Assembly (NCBI RefSeq): GCF_900104515.1 | Contig: NZ_FNJL01000004.1 | Coordinates: 124,001 to 188,000, forward strand | Direction of reading: 5' to 3' | Length of the DNA stretch: 64,000 nt | From: Paracidovorax cattleyae | GTDB lineage: Bacteria; Pseudomonadota; Gammaproteobacteria; Burkholderiales; Burkholderiaceae_C | Shown here: positions 1 through 8,777 of the stretch, in pieces | How the letters are laid out: the number at the start of each line of letters is the position of its first letter | How positions within the stretch are numbered: position 1 is the stretch's first letter | Translations under genes and position numbers: made by a program | The notes under the pieces: model-generated | Told to the model about the DNA's origin: nothing | Seen by the model: the letters and a program-made list of their open reading frames with translations, nothing else | Databases searched by the model: none

Positions 1-515
1 TCGATCACCTCGGCATGGAACACGGCCAGTGCCAGCCGCGCGTCGGCATGGCGTTCGCTGAGCGCGATCGTGCGGTCCAGCGCCGTCCGCACCTGGCGCG
101 TGAGGCCCAGCGCCAGCGCCTTGGCCACGCTGATGCCCTGGCTGTAGCGCCCGAGGGCGTACGCGTGCCAGAACCAGGCGTTCGGGTTGCCGGGCTCCGC
201 ATCGGTCTGCGCCCGCGCACGCTGCGCCGCCGCGCCGAGCAGCTCGAGCCGGCGGCTTTCGCTGGGCTCCAGGTAGATCGCGTGCACGATCGTCGCCTTG
301 TTGGCCGCGGTGACGCCCGCCCCGCCGGCCGCCAGCCCGACCCGGGCGGCTTCCTCGAACCTGCCGCTGTGGAACAGTGTCCAGGCCTCGAGCGCCGCGG
401 GTTCCCGGGGGACGGGCTCCGCATCGCCCCGGTGCAGCCGCTCCCATTCGCGCAGCACATCGCCGGCGGTGAGGGCGTACTCGCCGGCATAGGGGAAGGG
501 GGTCCAGGATGGCAT
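1..515 (-). CDS. TPR-like protein of unknown function (3' end outside window)
   Basis: The reverse frame starting at the ATG at 515 stays open to the window edge. It reads as a helical-repeat protein, with alternating Ala/Leu-rich helices and segments such as NPNAWFWHAYALGRYSQG followed by ALALGLTRQVRTALD, typical of tetratricopeptide-like scaffolds. About 171 residues are visible and no stop is reached. No signal peptide is evident. It begins 35 bp after the stop of the TetR gene on the same strand, so the two are probably co-transcribed. The forward-strand ORF over the same bases has no recognisable family pattern and is treated as a shadow. Function unknown; a TPR-type scaffold or adaptor is the only inference offered. 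Confidence 0.6.
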   Translation of the reverse strand, partial: MPSWTPFPYAGEYALTAGDVLREWERLHRGDAEPVPREPAALEAWTLFHSGRFEEAARVGLAAGGAGVTAANKATIVHAIYLEPSESRRLELLGAAAQRARAQTDAEPGNPNAWFWHAYALGRYSQGISVAKALALGLTRQVRTALDRTIALSERHADARLALAVFHAEVI

Positions 516-550
516 GGCGTGTCCTGCGTTCGTCCGGAAAAAGGGGCGCA

Positions 551-1216
551 TCATGTGGCGTCGGCCGGCTCGTGACTGTCGTCCAAAGCCTGGAGATGCA
601 GGCGCTGACCGTCGGCGAGGTAGGGCCCCAGCAGCCCCAGCACATGCTGGGCCCCGCGCAGCAGCATGGTCCGTGCATTGGAAGGCTCCAGCGCGTGCCG
701 CGGATCGCGGACGTATTCGAAGCTCAGCCAGTACGTGACGGCCACCATGAGATTGTCGGCCACGGTATCGAGTTCCCGTGGGCCGAACCGCAGCGAGCCT
801 GCCTGCTCCATGCCCCGCAGCATGGCACGCACGGCGCCTGCCTTGCGTGCCAGCAGCTCCCGGAAATGCGTCTCGACATGCCGGTTGCGCGACATCAGGT
901 CGTTGAGGTCCCGGTAGAGGAAGCGGTACTGCCAGATGCGCTCGAGCACTGCATGCAGCAGCAGCCGGGCCTCCTCCACGTCGCTGACCTCCGGAGCCGA
1001 CTCCAGCAGTTCGGATAACTCCGCTTCATAGCGTGCATAAAGCGCCTTGACCAGCTCGTCCTTGGCGGGATAGTGGTAGTAGAGGTTGCCCGGGCTGATG
1101 CGCAGCTCCGCCGAGATGGCCGTAGTGGACACATTGGGTTCCCCGAAGCGGTTGAACAGCTCCAGTGTTGTCTCCAGGATGCGCTCCGCGGTGCGCCGCG
1201 GCGCTTTCTTTGCCAT
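551..1216 (-). CDS. TetR/AcrR family transcriptional regulator
   Basis: A 221-residue TetR-type repressor. The N-terminal helix-turn-helix (about residues 8-55) contains the family pattern TTAISAELRISPGNLYYHYPAKDELVKALY. More exactly, the recognition helix ends in GNLYYHYPAKDEL. The rest is an all-helical ligand/dimerisation domain. The start at 1216 (MAKKAPRRTAERIL) is chosen because the basic N-terminus and first helix follow directly, whereas the upstream extension is low-complexity Arg/Pro. It is transcribed away from rfbB and is likely co-transcribed with the TPR gene. Ligand and targets cannot be read from the sequence; autoregulation is the usual mode in this family. Confidence 0.85.
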   Translation of the reverse strand: MAKKAPRRTAERILETTLELFNRFGEPNVSTTAISAELRISPGNLYYHYPAKDELVKALYARYEAELSELLESAPEVSDVEEARLLLHAVLERIWQYRFLYRDLNDLMSRNRHVETHFRELLARKAGAVRAMLRGMEQAGSLRFGPRELDTVADNLMVAVTYWLSFEYVRDPRHALEPSNARTMLLRGAQHVLGLLGPYLADGQRLHLQALDDSHEPADAT

Positions 1217-1419
1217 CTGTGCCTCCCTTGTGCCTTCGGCGGGGGGTAGTTGTCGACGTGCTCTTGCTGGCCCGTGCATGACGGACCCCGGCCCATGTTC
1301 CCCGCTCCTTTGCCGGCCCACTCTACCCTGCCGCGGCCTCCGCGTCCTGTTGCAGTGCATCATGCGGGGTCTTGCGGAAGGCAACCCTGCCGGCCCGCGG
1401 CTGCCCCTTGTGCGCTTCG

Positions 1420-1456
1420 TTACGGCAGCTTGTAACGCGATGGGATAATCCGCGTT
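1420..1456 (+). promoter_or_regulatory. Candidate promoter of rfbBDAC
   Basis: An extended -10 element TGGGATAAT lies at 1441-1449, with a weak -35-like TTACGG at 1420-1425 (18-bp spacer). It sits 40 bp upstream of the rfbB ATG and faces it. The rest of the 272-bp gap to the TetR gene shows nothing clear. Confidence 0.4.
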
Positions 1457-1488
1457 CGGCCGCAAGGCGTCTTTGCTCAAAACGATCC

Positions 1489-2574
1489 ATGATTCTGGTC
1501 ACCGGCGGCGCGGGTTTCATCGGCGCCAATTTCGTCCTCGACTGGCTCGCGTGCGGCGATGAGCCCGTCGTCAACCTCGACAAGCTCACCTACGCAGGCA
1601 ATCTGCAGAACCTCGCCTCGCTGCAGGGCGATGCGCGCCATCTGTTCGTCCAGGGGGACATCGGCGACCGGGAGCTTCTCGCCCGGCTGCTTGCCGAGCA
1701 CCGGCCGCGGGCCATCGTGAATTTCGCGGCAGAATCGCATGTGGACCGCTCCATCCATGGCCCGGAAGATTTCATCCAGACCAACGTGGTCGGCACCTTC
1801 CGCCTGCTCGAGGCCGTCCGCGCGTACTGGCAGTCCCTGCCCGGGGATGAGCGCGCCGCCTTCCGGTTCCTGCACGTCTCCACCGACGAGGTCTATGGCA
1901 CCCTGGCGCCTCAGGACCCCGCCTTCGCCGAAACCCATTCCTACGAACCCAACAGCCCGTACTCCGCCAGCAAGGCAGCCAGCGACCACCTCGTCCGGGC
2001 CTGGCACCACACCTACGGCCTGCCGGTGCTGACCACCAACTGCAGCAACAACTACGGCCCCTTCCACTTCCCCGAGAAGCTGATCCCGTTGTTGATCGTC
2101 AACGCACTGGCCGGCAAGCCGCTGCCCGTGTATGGGGACGGCATGCAGATCCGCGACTGGCTCTATGTGCGTGACCACTGCAGCGCCATCCGCCGCGTGC
2201 TGCAGGCCGGCAAGCCCGGCGAGACCTACAACGTGGGCGGCTGGAACGAAAAGCCCAACATCGAGATCGTGAAGACCATCTGCGCCCTGCTCGACGAGCT
2301 GCGTCCGCGTGCCGATGGCGAGCGCTATGAAAGCCAGGTCGCCTACGTGAAGGACCGCCCGGGCCACGACCGCCGCTATGCCATCGACGCCCGCAAGATC
2401 GAGCGCGAACTCGGATGGAAGCCCGCCGAGACCTTCGAGACCGGCATCCGCAAGACCGTGGAGTGGTATCTCGCGCATGGCGAATGGGTGGATGCCGTGA
2501 CCAGCGGCGCCTACCGCGAGTGGATCGACCGGCAGTACCGCAAGCCCGCCGTGCAGGACGCCGCCACCGCATGA
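1489..2574 (+). CDS. rfbB: dTDP-glucose 4,6-dehydratase
   Basis: Second enzyme of dTDP-L-rhamnose synthesis: it converts dTDP-glucose to dTDP-4-keto-6-deoxyglucose in the cytosol using bound NAD. The 361-residue product is the normal family length. Visible motifs are the Rossmann GGAGFIG (residues 6-12), the STDEVYG segment with active-site Thr132-Asp133-Glu134, and the extended-SDR YxxxK pair Tyr158/Lys162. The start at ATG 1489 places the Rossmann strand right at the N-terminus, as in homologues; the longer upstream reading is not family-like. Its stop overlaps the rfbD start (ATGA), so translation is coupled and rfbBDAC forms one operon. Confidence 0.97.
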   Translation: MILVTGGAGFIGANFVLDWLACGDEPVVNLDKLTYAGNLQNLASLQGDARHLFVQGDIGDRELLARLLAEHRPRAIVNFAAESHVDRSIHGPEDFIQTNVVGTFRLLEAVRAYWQSLPGDERAAFRFLHVSTDEVYGTLAPQDPAFAETHSYEPNSPYSASKAASDHLVRAWHHTYGLPVLTTNCSNNYGPFHFPEKLIPLLIVNALAGKPLPVYGDGMQIRDWLYVRDHCSAIRRVLQAGKPGETYNVGGWNEKPNIEIVKTICALLDELRPRADGERYESQVAYVKDRPGHDRRYAIDARKIERELGWKPAETFETGIRKTVEWYLAHGEWVDAVTSGAYREWIDRQYRKPAVQDAATA

Positions 2575-3461
2575 ACATCCTCCTCTTCGGCAAGGGCGGG
2601 CAGGTCGGCTGGGAACTGCAGCGCAGCCTTGCCGTCCTGGGCACGGTCACGGCCCTCGATTTCGACAGCACCTCGCACTGCGGGGATTTCTCCCGGCCTG
2701 ATGACATCGCCGGCACCGTGCGCGCCCTGCGGCCCGACGTCATTGTCAATGCCGCGGCCCATACTGCGGTGGACAAGGCCGAGAGCGAGCCGGACCTGGC
2801 CCGCACCCTCAACACGCTCACGCCGGGCGTGCTGGCCGAAGAAGCCGCACGCCTGGGGGCATGGCTGGTGCACTACAGCACCGACTACGTGTTCGATGGC
2901 GGCGGATCCCGACCCTGGACGGAAGACGATACGCCGCGGCCGCTGTCGGTCTACGGCCGCACCAAGCTCGAAGGCGAGCAGCGGATCCAGGCGAGCGGCG
3001 CGCGGCACCTCATCCTGCGCACGAGCTGGGTCTATGGCGCCCGGGGCGGGAATTTCGCCAGGACCATGCTGCGGCTGGCGCAGGAGCGCGAGCGGCTGAC
3101 CGTGATCGATGACCAATGGGGTGCTCCGACCGGAGCCGACCTGCTGGCCGACGCCACGGCCCATGCGATCCGCCACCTGCAGCAGCGGCCGGCCGACGCA
3201 GGCCTCTACCATCTGGTGGCCGCTGGGGAAACCCACTGGCATGCCTACGCCTGCTACGTGCTCGAGCAGGCGCAGCGCATCCAGCCTGCGCTGAAGCTCG
3301 TCGCGCGCGACGTGGCCGCCGTACCCACCAGCGCATTTCCCACGCCGGCCGTCCGGCCGCACAACTCGCGGCTCGACACGCGCAGGTTCCAGGCCACCTT
3401 CGGCCTGGCCCTGCCGCACTGGCAGGCGGGCATCGCCCGGATGCTCGCGGAAATCCTCTGA
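2571..3461 (+). CDS. rfbD: dTDP-4-dehydrorhamnose reductase
   Basis: Last enzyme of dTDP-L-rhamnose synthesis: NAD(P)H-dependent reduction of dTDP-4-keto-L-rhamnose. The 296-residue product opens with a Rossmann fold ([16 protein letters not shown]). It also carries the family's STDYVFDG and YGRTKLEGE motifs; the Tyr and Lys of YGRTK form the catalytic pair. Start and rfbB stop overlap by 4 bp. The next gene, rfbA, begins 28 bp after the stop. The gene order B-D-A-C is a common arrangement in Gram-negative bacteria. Confidence 0.96.
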   Translation: MNILLFGKGGQVGWELQRSLAVLGTVTALDFDSTSHCGDFSRPDDIAGTVRALRPDVIVNAAAHTAVDKAESEPDLARTLNTLTPGVLAEEAARLGAWLVHYSTDYVFDGGGSRPWTEDDTPRPLSVYGRTKLEGEQRIQASGARHLILRTSWVYGARGGNFARTMLRLAQERERLTVIDDQWGAPTGADLLADATAHAIRHLQQRPADAGLYHLVAAGETHWHAYACYVLEQAQRIQPALKLVARDVAAVPTSAFPTPAVRPHNSRLDTRRFQATFGLALPHWQAGIARMLAEIL

Positions 3462-3489
3462 GAATCCCCAAAAACTTCCTGCATACACC

Positions 3490-4365
3490 ATGACCGCACG
3501 CAAGGGCATCATCCTGGCCGGAGGGTCGGGCACCCGCCTGCACCCTGCCACGCTCGCCATCAGCAAGCAACTGCTGCCGGTGTACGACAAGCCGATGATC
3601 TACTACCCGCTGAGCGCCCTGATGCTGGCGGGCATCCGCGACATCCTCGTCATCAGCACGCCGCAGGACACCCCGCGATTCGAGCAGTTGCTGGGCGATG
3701 GCAGCCAGTGGGGCATCCGCCTGAACTATGCCGTGCAGCCCAGCCCCGACGGCCTGGCGCAGGCCTTCCTCATCGGGGAGAAATTCCTGGATGGCCAGCC
3801 CAGCGCGCTCGTGCTGGGCGACAACATCTTCCACGGCCACGATTTCGAGGACCTCCTGTGCAGTGCGATGGGGCGCGAGGAGGGGGCCAGCGTATTCGCC
3901 TACCACGTGCAGGACCCTGAACGCTACGGCGTGGCCGAGTTCGATGCCACCGGCAAGGTCCTGTCGATCGAGGAAAAGCCCAAGGCCCCGAAGTCCAGCT
4001 ATGCCGTCACCGGGCTCTACTTCTACGACCGGCACGTGGTCGAGCGCGCCGCCAGCCTGAAGCCCTCCCCGCGCGGCGAGCTGGAAATCACCGACCTCAA
4101 CCGCCTCTACCTCGAGCGCGAGGCCCTGCACGTCGAGATCATGGGCCGCGGATACGCCTGGCTCGATACTGGAACGCACGAAAGCCTGCTCGAAGCCGGG
4201 CAGTTCATCGCGACCCTGGAGCATCGCCAGGGGTTGAAGATCGCCTGCCCGGAAGAGATCGCCTGGCGGCATCGCCTCATCGACGACAGCCAGCTCGAAC
4301 GCCTCGCCAGGCCGCTCGCCAAGAGCGGTTACGGCGCCTACCTGCTCAGGCTGCTGGGCGGCTGA
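3490..4365 (+). CDS. rfbA: Glucose-1-phosphate thymidylyltransferase
   Basis: First enzyme of the dTDP-L-rhamnose pathway; it makes dTDP-glucose from dTTP and glucose-1-phosphate. The 291-residue protein shows the nucleotidyltransferase signature [12 protein letters not shown] near residue 10, the [12 protein letters not shown] segment, and LGDNIFHG. These are hallmarks of the RmlA family, and the length is standard. It lies third in the rfbBDAC operon with short spacers on both sides. Nothing unusual is seen. Confidence 0.97.
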   Translation: MTARKGIILAGGSGTRLHPATLAISKQLLPVYDKPMIYYPLSALMLAGIRDILVISTPQDTPRFEQLLGDGSQWGIRLNYAVQPSPDGLAQAFLIGEKFLDGQPSALVLGDNIFHGHDFEDLLCSAMGREEGASVFAYHVQDPERYGVAEFDATGKVLSIEEKPKAPKSSYAVTGLYFYDRHVVERAASLKPSPRGELEITDLNRLYLEREALHVEIMGRGYAWLDTGTHESLLEAGQFIATLEHRQGLKIACPEEIAWRHRLIDDSQLERLARPLAKSGYGAYLLRLLGG

Positions 4366-4412
4366 TTTCCTTGTCCTGCCTCCTGCTCGCGCCATCGATC
4401 CAACGCTTTTCC

Positions 4413-4958
4413 ATGAACGTCCTTCCCACGCGCATTCCCGACGTCGTCGTCCTCGAACCCAGGGTGTTCGGCGACGCACGCGGTTTTTTCTTCGAGAGCT
4501 TCAACCAGCGCGCCTTCGACGAAGCCACCGGCAGCCGCCACGCCTTCGTGCAGGACAACCACAGCCGCAGCGCGCGTGGCGTCCTGCGCGGCCTGCACTA
4601 CCAGATCCGCCAGCCCCAGGGAAAACTGGTGCGTGTCGTGCGGGGCGCAGTCTTCGACGTCGCCGTGGACCTGCGCAGGAGTTCGCCCACCTTCGGCCAA
4701 TGGGTCGGCGAGGAACTGAGCGAAGAGAACCAGCGCCAGATGTGGGTGCCCCCGGGCTTCGCCCATGGATTCGTCGTGCTCAGCGAGAGCGCGGACTTCC
4801 TCTACAAGACCACCGACTACTACGCGCCCGAACACGAGCGCTGCATCGCCTGGAACGACCCCGAGCTGGGCATCGACTGGCGCTTTGCCGGGGAGCCCAG
4901 CCTGTCCGCCAAGGACGCGAAGGGCGCGCCCCTGCGCGAGGCGGAGGTCTTCCCCTGA
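4413..4958 (+). CDS. rfbC: dTDP-4-dehydrorhamnose 3,5-epimerase
   Basis: A cupin-fold epimerase that acts between RfbB and RfbD. The 181-residue product has the family pattern RGVLRGLHYQ with the catalytic base His62, then KLVRVVRGAVFDVAVDLR and the aromatic stretch YKTTDYY. The ATG at 4413 is preferred over an in-frame start at 4371 because MNVLPTRIPDVV matches the usual N-terminus and gives the normal length. Last gene of the operon; it converges on the GH42-like gene with only 19 bp between stop codons. Confidence 0.95.
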   Translation: MNVLPTRIPDVVVLEPRVFGDARGFFFESFNQRAFDEATGSRHAFVQDNHSRSARGVLRGLHYQIRQPQGKLVRVVRGAVFDVAVDLRRSSPTFGQWVGEELSEENQRQMWVPPGFAHGFVVLSESADFLYKTTDYYAPEHERCIAWNDPELGIDWRFAGEPSLSAKDAKGAPLREAEVFP

Positions 4959-4969
4959 AGCACCCCCGT

Positions 4970-4991
4970 CGGCCCGGTCACGGCCGGGCCG
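4970..4991. terminator. Hairpin between convergent genes
   Basis: A perfect 8-bp GC stem, CGGCCCGG / CCGGGCCG, with loop TCACGG, lies across the stop region of the convergent gene pair (the reverse-strand stop is inside it). There is no T-tract, so it may be only a weak or Rho-assisted bidirectional terminator. Confidence 0.4.
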
Positions 4992-6885
4992 GTGCGAGGG
5001 CCCCGCGCACGGCCTCGTAGAGCCGGTCCGAGGCGAACTGCCGGTTGTCCGGGTCGAAGGAAAAGATGTTGTGCCCGCGCGGCACCAGTTCGCCGTTCCA
5101 GCGGGGCTCCAGGAAGAAGGACAGGAACTCCGCTCCGTGCGCCGCATGGGCCTGCAGGACGCGGTGCATCTGCGCCGCATTCATGGCCTTGAGCGGATGG
5201 AATTCCGTGACCCCGTAGTGGCTGGTGCCGCTGGTGGCGAGCCAGTCGAAGTAGGGCCGGCCATACGTCGGCTCTCCGTACAGGCTCACGCCCAGCCGGA
5301 TGCCGGTCCGCGAAGGGTGCAGCGAGTCCTGGATCGCGAATTTGTTGGCATCCCAGCCGGGATTGGTGAACGGGATGATCTGGTGGGTATAGCGCGGCAC
5401 GTCGGACAGGCAGGACTGCTTCACGATTCCGTCGAAGTAGCGCAGGTAGTCCACGACCTGGCGGGCGCGGAATGCATGCCATAGCGGTACCAGCGGGTTG
5501 TAGTAGTACGACGAGGCCTGCGCGGGGAAGTCGATGTGCGCCTGGACCCTGGCATCCCGTGGCGGGGCCGCGGCCGGCAGGGCGTGCTGGGGCATCGGCT
5601 TCGGCGTGGACTGCGAGCGGTCCATGATCGCGATGTCGCGCGTTCCCAGGTGGGTCAGCTGGCCGGGGCGGGTTTCCAGAAAGATGTCCAGCCGGTGCAT
5701 GCCGGGCGGGAGTCGCCGGAAATCCAGGTCCAGGCGCCAGCCGGTGTTCGCATCGCCGAATTCCGGCTTGGCCGCGAGCACGTCCTGCCGTCCCCAGTGC
5801 ACGGTGGTCTGTCCCACCAGTTCCCCATTGCGGTACACATGCACGCGGGCGGGGCGCTCCGGCGTACTGCCCGGTACGTAGGCCCAGCCGGCCACGGGCA
5901 GCGTGCCCTGGGCGAATCCGTCGATGTGCTCCGTGAAGCGGCGCAGGGGTTCCGACCGGATGTCGCGCGACGGGGGCTCCACCTCGTCGAACGAGGCGTA
6001 ATTGGCGCCGACCACCCGGTTGAGTTGCGCGATCTCCCTGAACTCGGTGCGCAGGTAGCGGCGGAAGCCCTCGATGGACACCGCGCTGTAGTCGGTGACC
6101 CGGTAACTGCCGTCGAATCCCATGCCGGCCTGAAAATTCGGAAACAAATGGTGCAGTTCACCCAGCAGCGTGATGCCTCGGATCTTCGCGCGGTCAGCCG
6201 CCGGCAGGCGGCACGCTGCGTCCACCACCGCCCGGACCGCCTCGGCCCTGCGTTCGGTCAGCGCATTGCGCGTGGTGGCGAAGGACCAGTTGAAGACTTT
6301 CGAATCGTAGTAATCGTCCATGCCCAGCGGACCGTCGCGCGTCCATCCCATGTTCGACGGATCGGCCGCCAGGACCGGCTCGATGGGGGCTTCGGAAGAG
6401 AAGTGCGTCGAGAACAGATACAGAATGGCCGGGCGAGGGGTGTCACCCAGGGTCCGCACCAGGCGGTCCACGATCGCCTGGTCGATCTGCCAGCCGCCCC
6501 CTGGAGCCGGCTGGAACAGCTTCAGCAAGGGCACCGGCAGCGTGTAGCCCAGGTCTATGGAAGCGGCCGTTTGCGGCGCGGGCTGCAATGCCCGCAATGT
6601 GGATTCCACAAGGGCCGCCGCCGAGCCCTGGGCGCTGTGACACTGGTCCTGCATGTCGGCGAACCGGCCGGGAAGAGGGGGCGAACCCCAGATGCACGGT
6701 TCCAGTACCCCGATCATCGGTGCCAGCAGCATGCGCGCTGCGTGCGGCGAGCGGGCCTCCGGCTGCATGCGGTGCAGCAGGTGGACGCCCGCGGCACCGG
6801 CCAGAACCACCGCGGCGGCGGATGCGGCCATGGCGGTGCGCGGCAGGATCGATCGGGAATGGCGGGGCTGGTGCTGGGGCTGCAT
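4978..6885 (-). CDS. Putative exported GH42-like TIM-barrel protein with inserted beta domain
   Basis: 635 residues. A short cytoplasmic N-terminus precedes one hydrophobic segment (about 18-36, AMAASAAAVVLAGAAGVHLL), a signal anchor or signal peptide. The middle contains FRRYLRTEFREIAQLNRVVG followed by NYASFDEV, a pattern familiar from the barrel of GH42/GH35-type glycosidases. Before it, GITLLGELHHLFPN could hold an acidic catalytic residue. Residues of about 330-440 look like a beta-sandwich (WAYVPGS...VHVYRNGELVG...LPPGMHRLDIFLE) inserted into the barrel. The barrel resumes and ends near LSFFLEPRWNG. It lies opposite rfbBDAC, suggesting work on a surface glycan. Enzyme class and substrate are not established; it may be non-catalytic. 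Confidence 0.55.
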   Translation of the reverse strand: MQPQHQPRHSRSILPRTAMAASAAAVVLAGAAGVHLLHRMQPEARSPHAARMLLAPMIGVLEPCIWGSPPLPGRFADMQDQCHSAQGSAAALVESTLRALQPAPQTAASIDLGYTLPVPLLKLFQPAPGGGWQIDQAIVDRLVRTLGDTPRPAILYLFSTHFSSEAPIEPVLAADPSNMGWTRDGPLGMDDYYDSKVFNWSFATTRNALTERRAEAVRAVVDAACRLPAADRAKIRGITLLGELHHLFPNFQAGMGFDGSYRVTDYSAVSIEGFRRYLRTEFREIAQLNRVVGANYASFDEVEPPSRDIRSEPLRRFTEHIDGFAQGTLPVAGWAYVPGSTPERPARVHVYRNGELVGQTTVHWGRQDVLAAKPEFGDANTGWRLDLDFRRLPPGMHRLDIFLETRPGQLTHLGTRDIAIMDRSQSTPKPMPQHALPAAAPPRDARVQAHIDFPAQASSYYYNPLVPLWHAFRARQVVDYLRYFDGIVKQSCLSDVPRYTHQIIPFTNPGWDANKFAIQDSLHPSRTGIRLGVSLYGEPTYGRPYFDWLATSGTSHYGVTEFHPLKAMNAAQMHRVLQAHAAHGAEFLSFFLEPRWNGELVPRGHNIFSFDPDNRQFASDRLYEAVRGALAPARP

Positions 6886-7040
6886 GCGATCGGTGGTTGG
6901 GTGCGCGGCCTGCGACTGTAAGCCACCGCGGCAGGAGCCGCGCGGTACGCTGACCCGGCCGGCTACACTTGAGGGCTTCGATTCCGGTTGCCCCGCCTTG
7001 CCGGCATCGGCCCCGCATCCAGGGCATTTTCCTCACGTTC

Positions 7041-8777
7041 ATGACCACCACCATCCTTCCCGACCGTACAGAGCCGAGCGTCGATGCCGTCGCCGTGCAG
7101 CGCCCCCTGCTGGGCGAGTTGCTGGTGCAGTCGGGCAAGCTGAGTGCACGGGACCTGGAACGCGCCCTTTCGGCGCAGCAGGAAATGGGCGGGCTGCTGG
7201 GCCGCGTGCTCGTGCGGCTGGGGCTGGTGTCCGAAATCGACGTGATCCAGGCGCTTTCGCGCCAGCTGGACATTCCGCTCATCGCCGCCACGGACTTCCC
7301 GGCCATGATGCCGGAGGTGGAAGGCCTGCTGCCGGAGTTCCTGCAAGCCAACAGCGTGTATCCGCTTTCGGCCGAGGACGGCAGCCTGCACGTGGCCATG
7401 GCCGTGCCGCAGGATGCGTTCGTCGTGAAGGCCCTGCACCTGGCGACCGGCCTGGTCGTGGTGCCGCGCCTGGCGCTCGAGAGCGATATCGAGAAGGCGC
7501 TGGCCGAACCGGTGGAGCAGGCGGGCGAAGAGGAGGGCGACGACGGGTTCGGCGACGGTGCCGATGGCGGTGATTTCGTCGAGCACCTCAAGGATCTCGC
7601 CAGCGAAGCTCCCGTCATCCGCCTGGTCAATGCCATCATCGGCCGCGTCATCGACCTGCGTGCCTCGGACATCCACCTGGAGCCCTTCGACGACGGCCTG
7701 CACGTGCGCTACCGGGTGGATGGCGTCATCCAACTGGGCGAACTGGTGCCGCCGCGCCTGAGCGCTGCCGTCAGCTCGCGCGTCAAGCTGCTGGCCCATC
7801 TCGACATCGCGGAGCGGCGCCTTCCCCAGGACGGGCGCATCAAGACGCGCGTCAAGGGGCGCGAGCTGGACCTGCGCGTTTCCACCGTACCGACCGTGCA
7901 CGGGGAGAGCGTGGTCATGCGGGTGCTGGACCGTGCGAGCGTCCGCCTGCAGCTGGAGACCATGGGCTTCGAGAAGGACACTCTCGAGCGCTTCAACATG
8001 CTGCTGGCCAAGCCGCACGGCATCCTGCTGGTGACCGGCCCTACGGGTTCCGGCAAGACCACCACGCTGTATGCGGCACTGTCCAAGATCGATGCGGAAT
8101 CCAACAAGATCATCACCGTGGAAGACCCGGTGGAGTACCAGCTGGAAGGTATCAACCAGATCCAGGTCCATCCGCAGATCAACCTGACCTTCGCCAATGC
8201 CCTGCGCTCCATCCTGCGCCAGGATCCGGACATCATCATGATCGGTGAAATGCGGGACGGCGAGACCGCGCAGATCGCCGTGCAGTCCGCCCTGACGGGC
8301 CACCTGGTGCTGTCCACGCTGCACACGAACACGGCCGCGGGCGCAGTGATCCGGATGAAGGACATGGGCGTGGAGGGGTACCTGATCACATCCTCCGTCA
8401 ACGGCGTGCTGGCCCAGCGGCTCGTGCGCTCGCTCTGCGGGCACTGCAAGGAACCCTACGAGCCCGGCGACGAGGTGCGGCGCAGCACCGGGCTGGAGCG
8501 ATTCAGCAGCTTCGGCCAGGCGATCTACCGTGCCGTGGGCTGCGAGCACTGCCGCGGCTCCGGCTACCGGGGGCGCACGGGCATCCATGAACTGTTCGTC
8601 CTGGATGAGCCGATGCGCCGCGCGATCATCGATGGCAAGGACGCCAATGCCCTCAATACGCTCGCGGCGCAGGGCGGCATGCTCAACCTCTACGAGGACG
8701 GCCTGCGCAAGGTCGCGGCCGGCGTAACCTCGCTGGACGAGCTCGGCCGCGTGACGCAGGACCAGGGCGATGCCTGA
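7041..8777 (+). CDS. gspE: Type II secretion ATPase GspE
   Basis: Cytoplasmic hexameric ATPase that powers pseudopilus assembly. 578 residues: an N-terminal GspE_N domain (LLGELLVQSGKLSARDLERAL), then the motor domain. Walker A is GPTGSGKTT at 333-341 (Lys339). The Asp box and Walker B region read LRSILRQDPDIIMIGEMRD, and the His box includes TGHLVLSTLHTN. The GspE zinc module is present as CGHC (466-469) and CEHC (501-504). The ATG at 7041 is chosen because upstream residues are Pro/Arg-rich and unlike the family. It overlaps gspF by 8 bp and heads an operon running to gspD. Confidence 0.96.
   Translation: MTTTILPDRTEPSVDAVAVQRPLLGELLVQSGKLSARDLERALSAQQEMGGLLGRVLVRLGLVSEIDVIQALSRQLDIPLIAATDFPAMMPEVEGLLPEFLQANSVYPLSAEDGSLHVAMAVPQDAFVVKALHLATGLVVVPRLALESDIEKALAEPVEQAGEEEGDDGFGDGADGGDFVEHLKDLASEAPVIRLVNAIIGRVIDLRASDIHLEPFDDGLHVRYRVDGVIQLGELVPPRLSAAVSSRVKLLAHLDIAERRLPQDGRIKTRVKGRELDLRVSTVPTVHGESVVMRVLDRASVRLQLETMGFEKDTLERFNMLLAKPHGILLVTGPTGSGKTTTLYAALSKIDAESNKIITVEDPVEYQLEGINQIQVHPQINLTFANALRSILRQDPDIIMIGEMRDGETAQIAVQSALTGHLVLSTLHTNTAAGAVIRMKDMGVEGYLITSSVNGVLAQRLVRSLCGHCKEPYEPGDEVRRSTGLERFSSFGQAIYRAVGCEHCRGSGYRGRTGIHELFVLDEPMRRAIIDGKDANALNTLAAQGGMLNLYEDGLRKVAAGVTSLDELGRVTQDQGDA

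Noticed and set aside
5536-6921. 461-codon forward frame opposite the GH42-like gene
   Set aside because: Arg/Gly/Pro-rich with no domain; the reverse frame has barrel motifs and a hydrophobic N-terminal segment.
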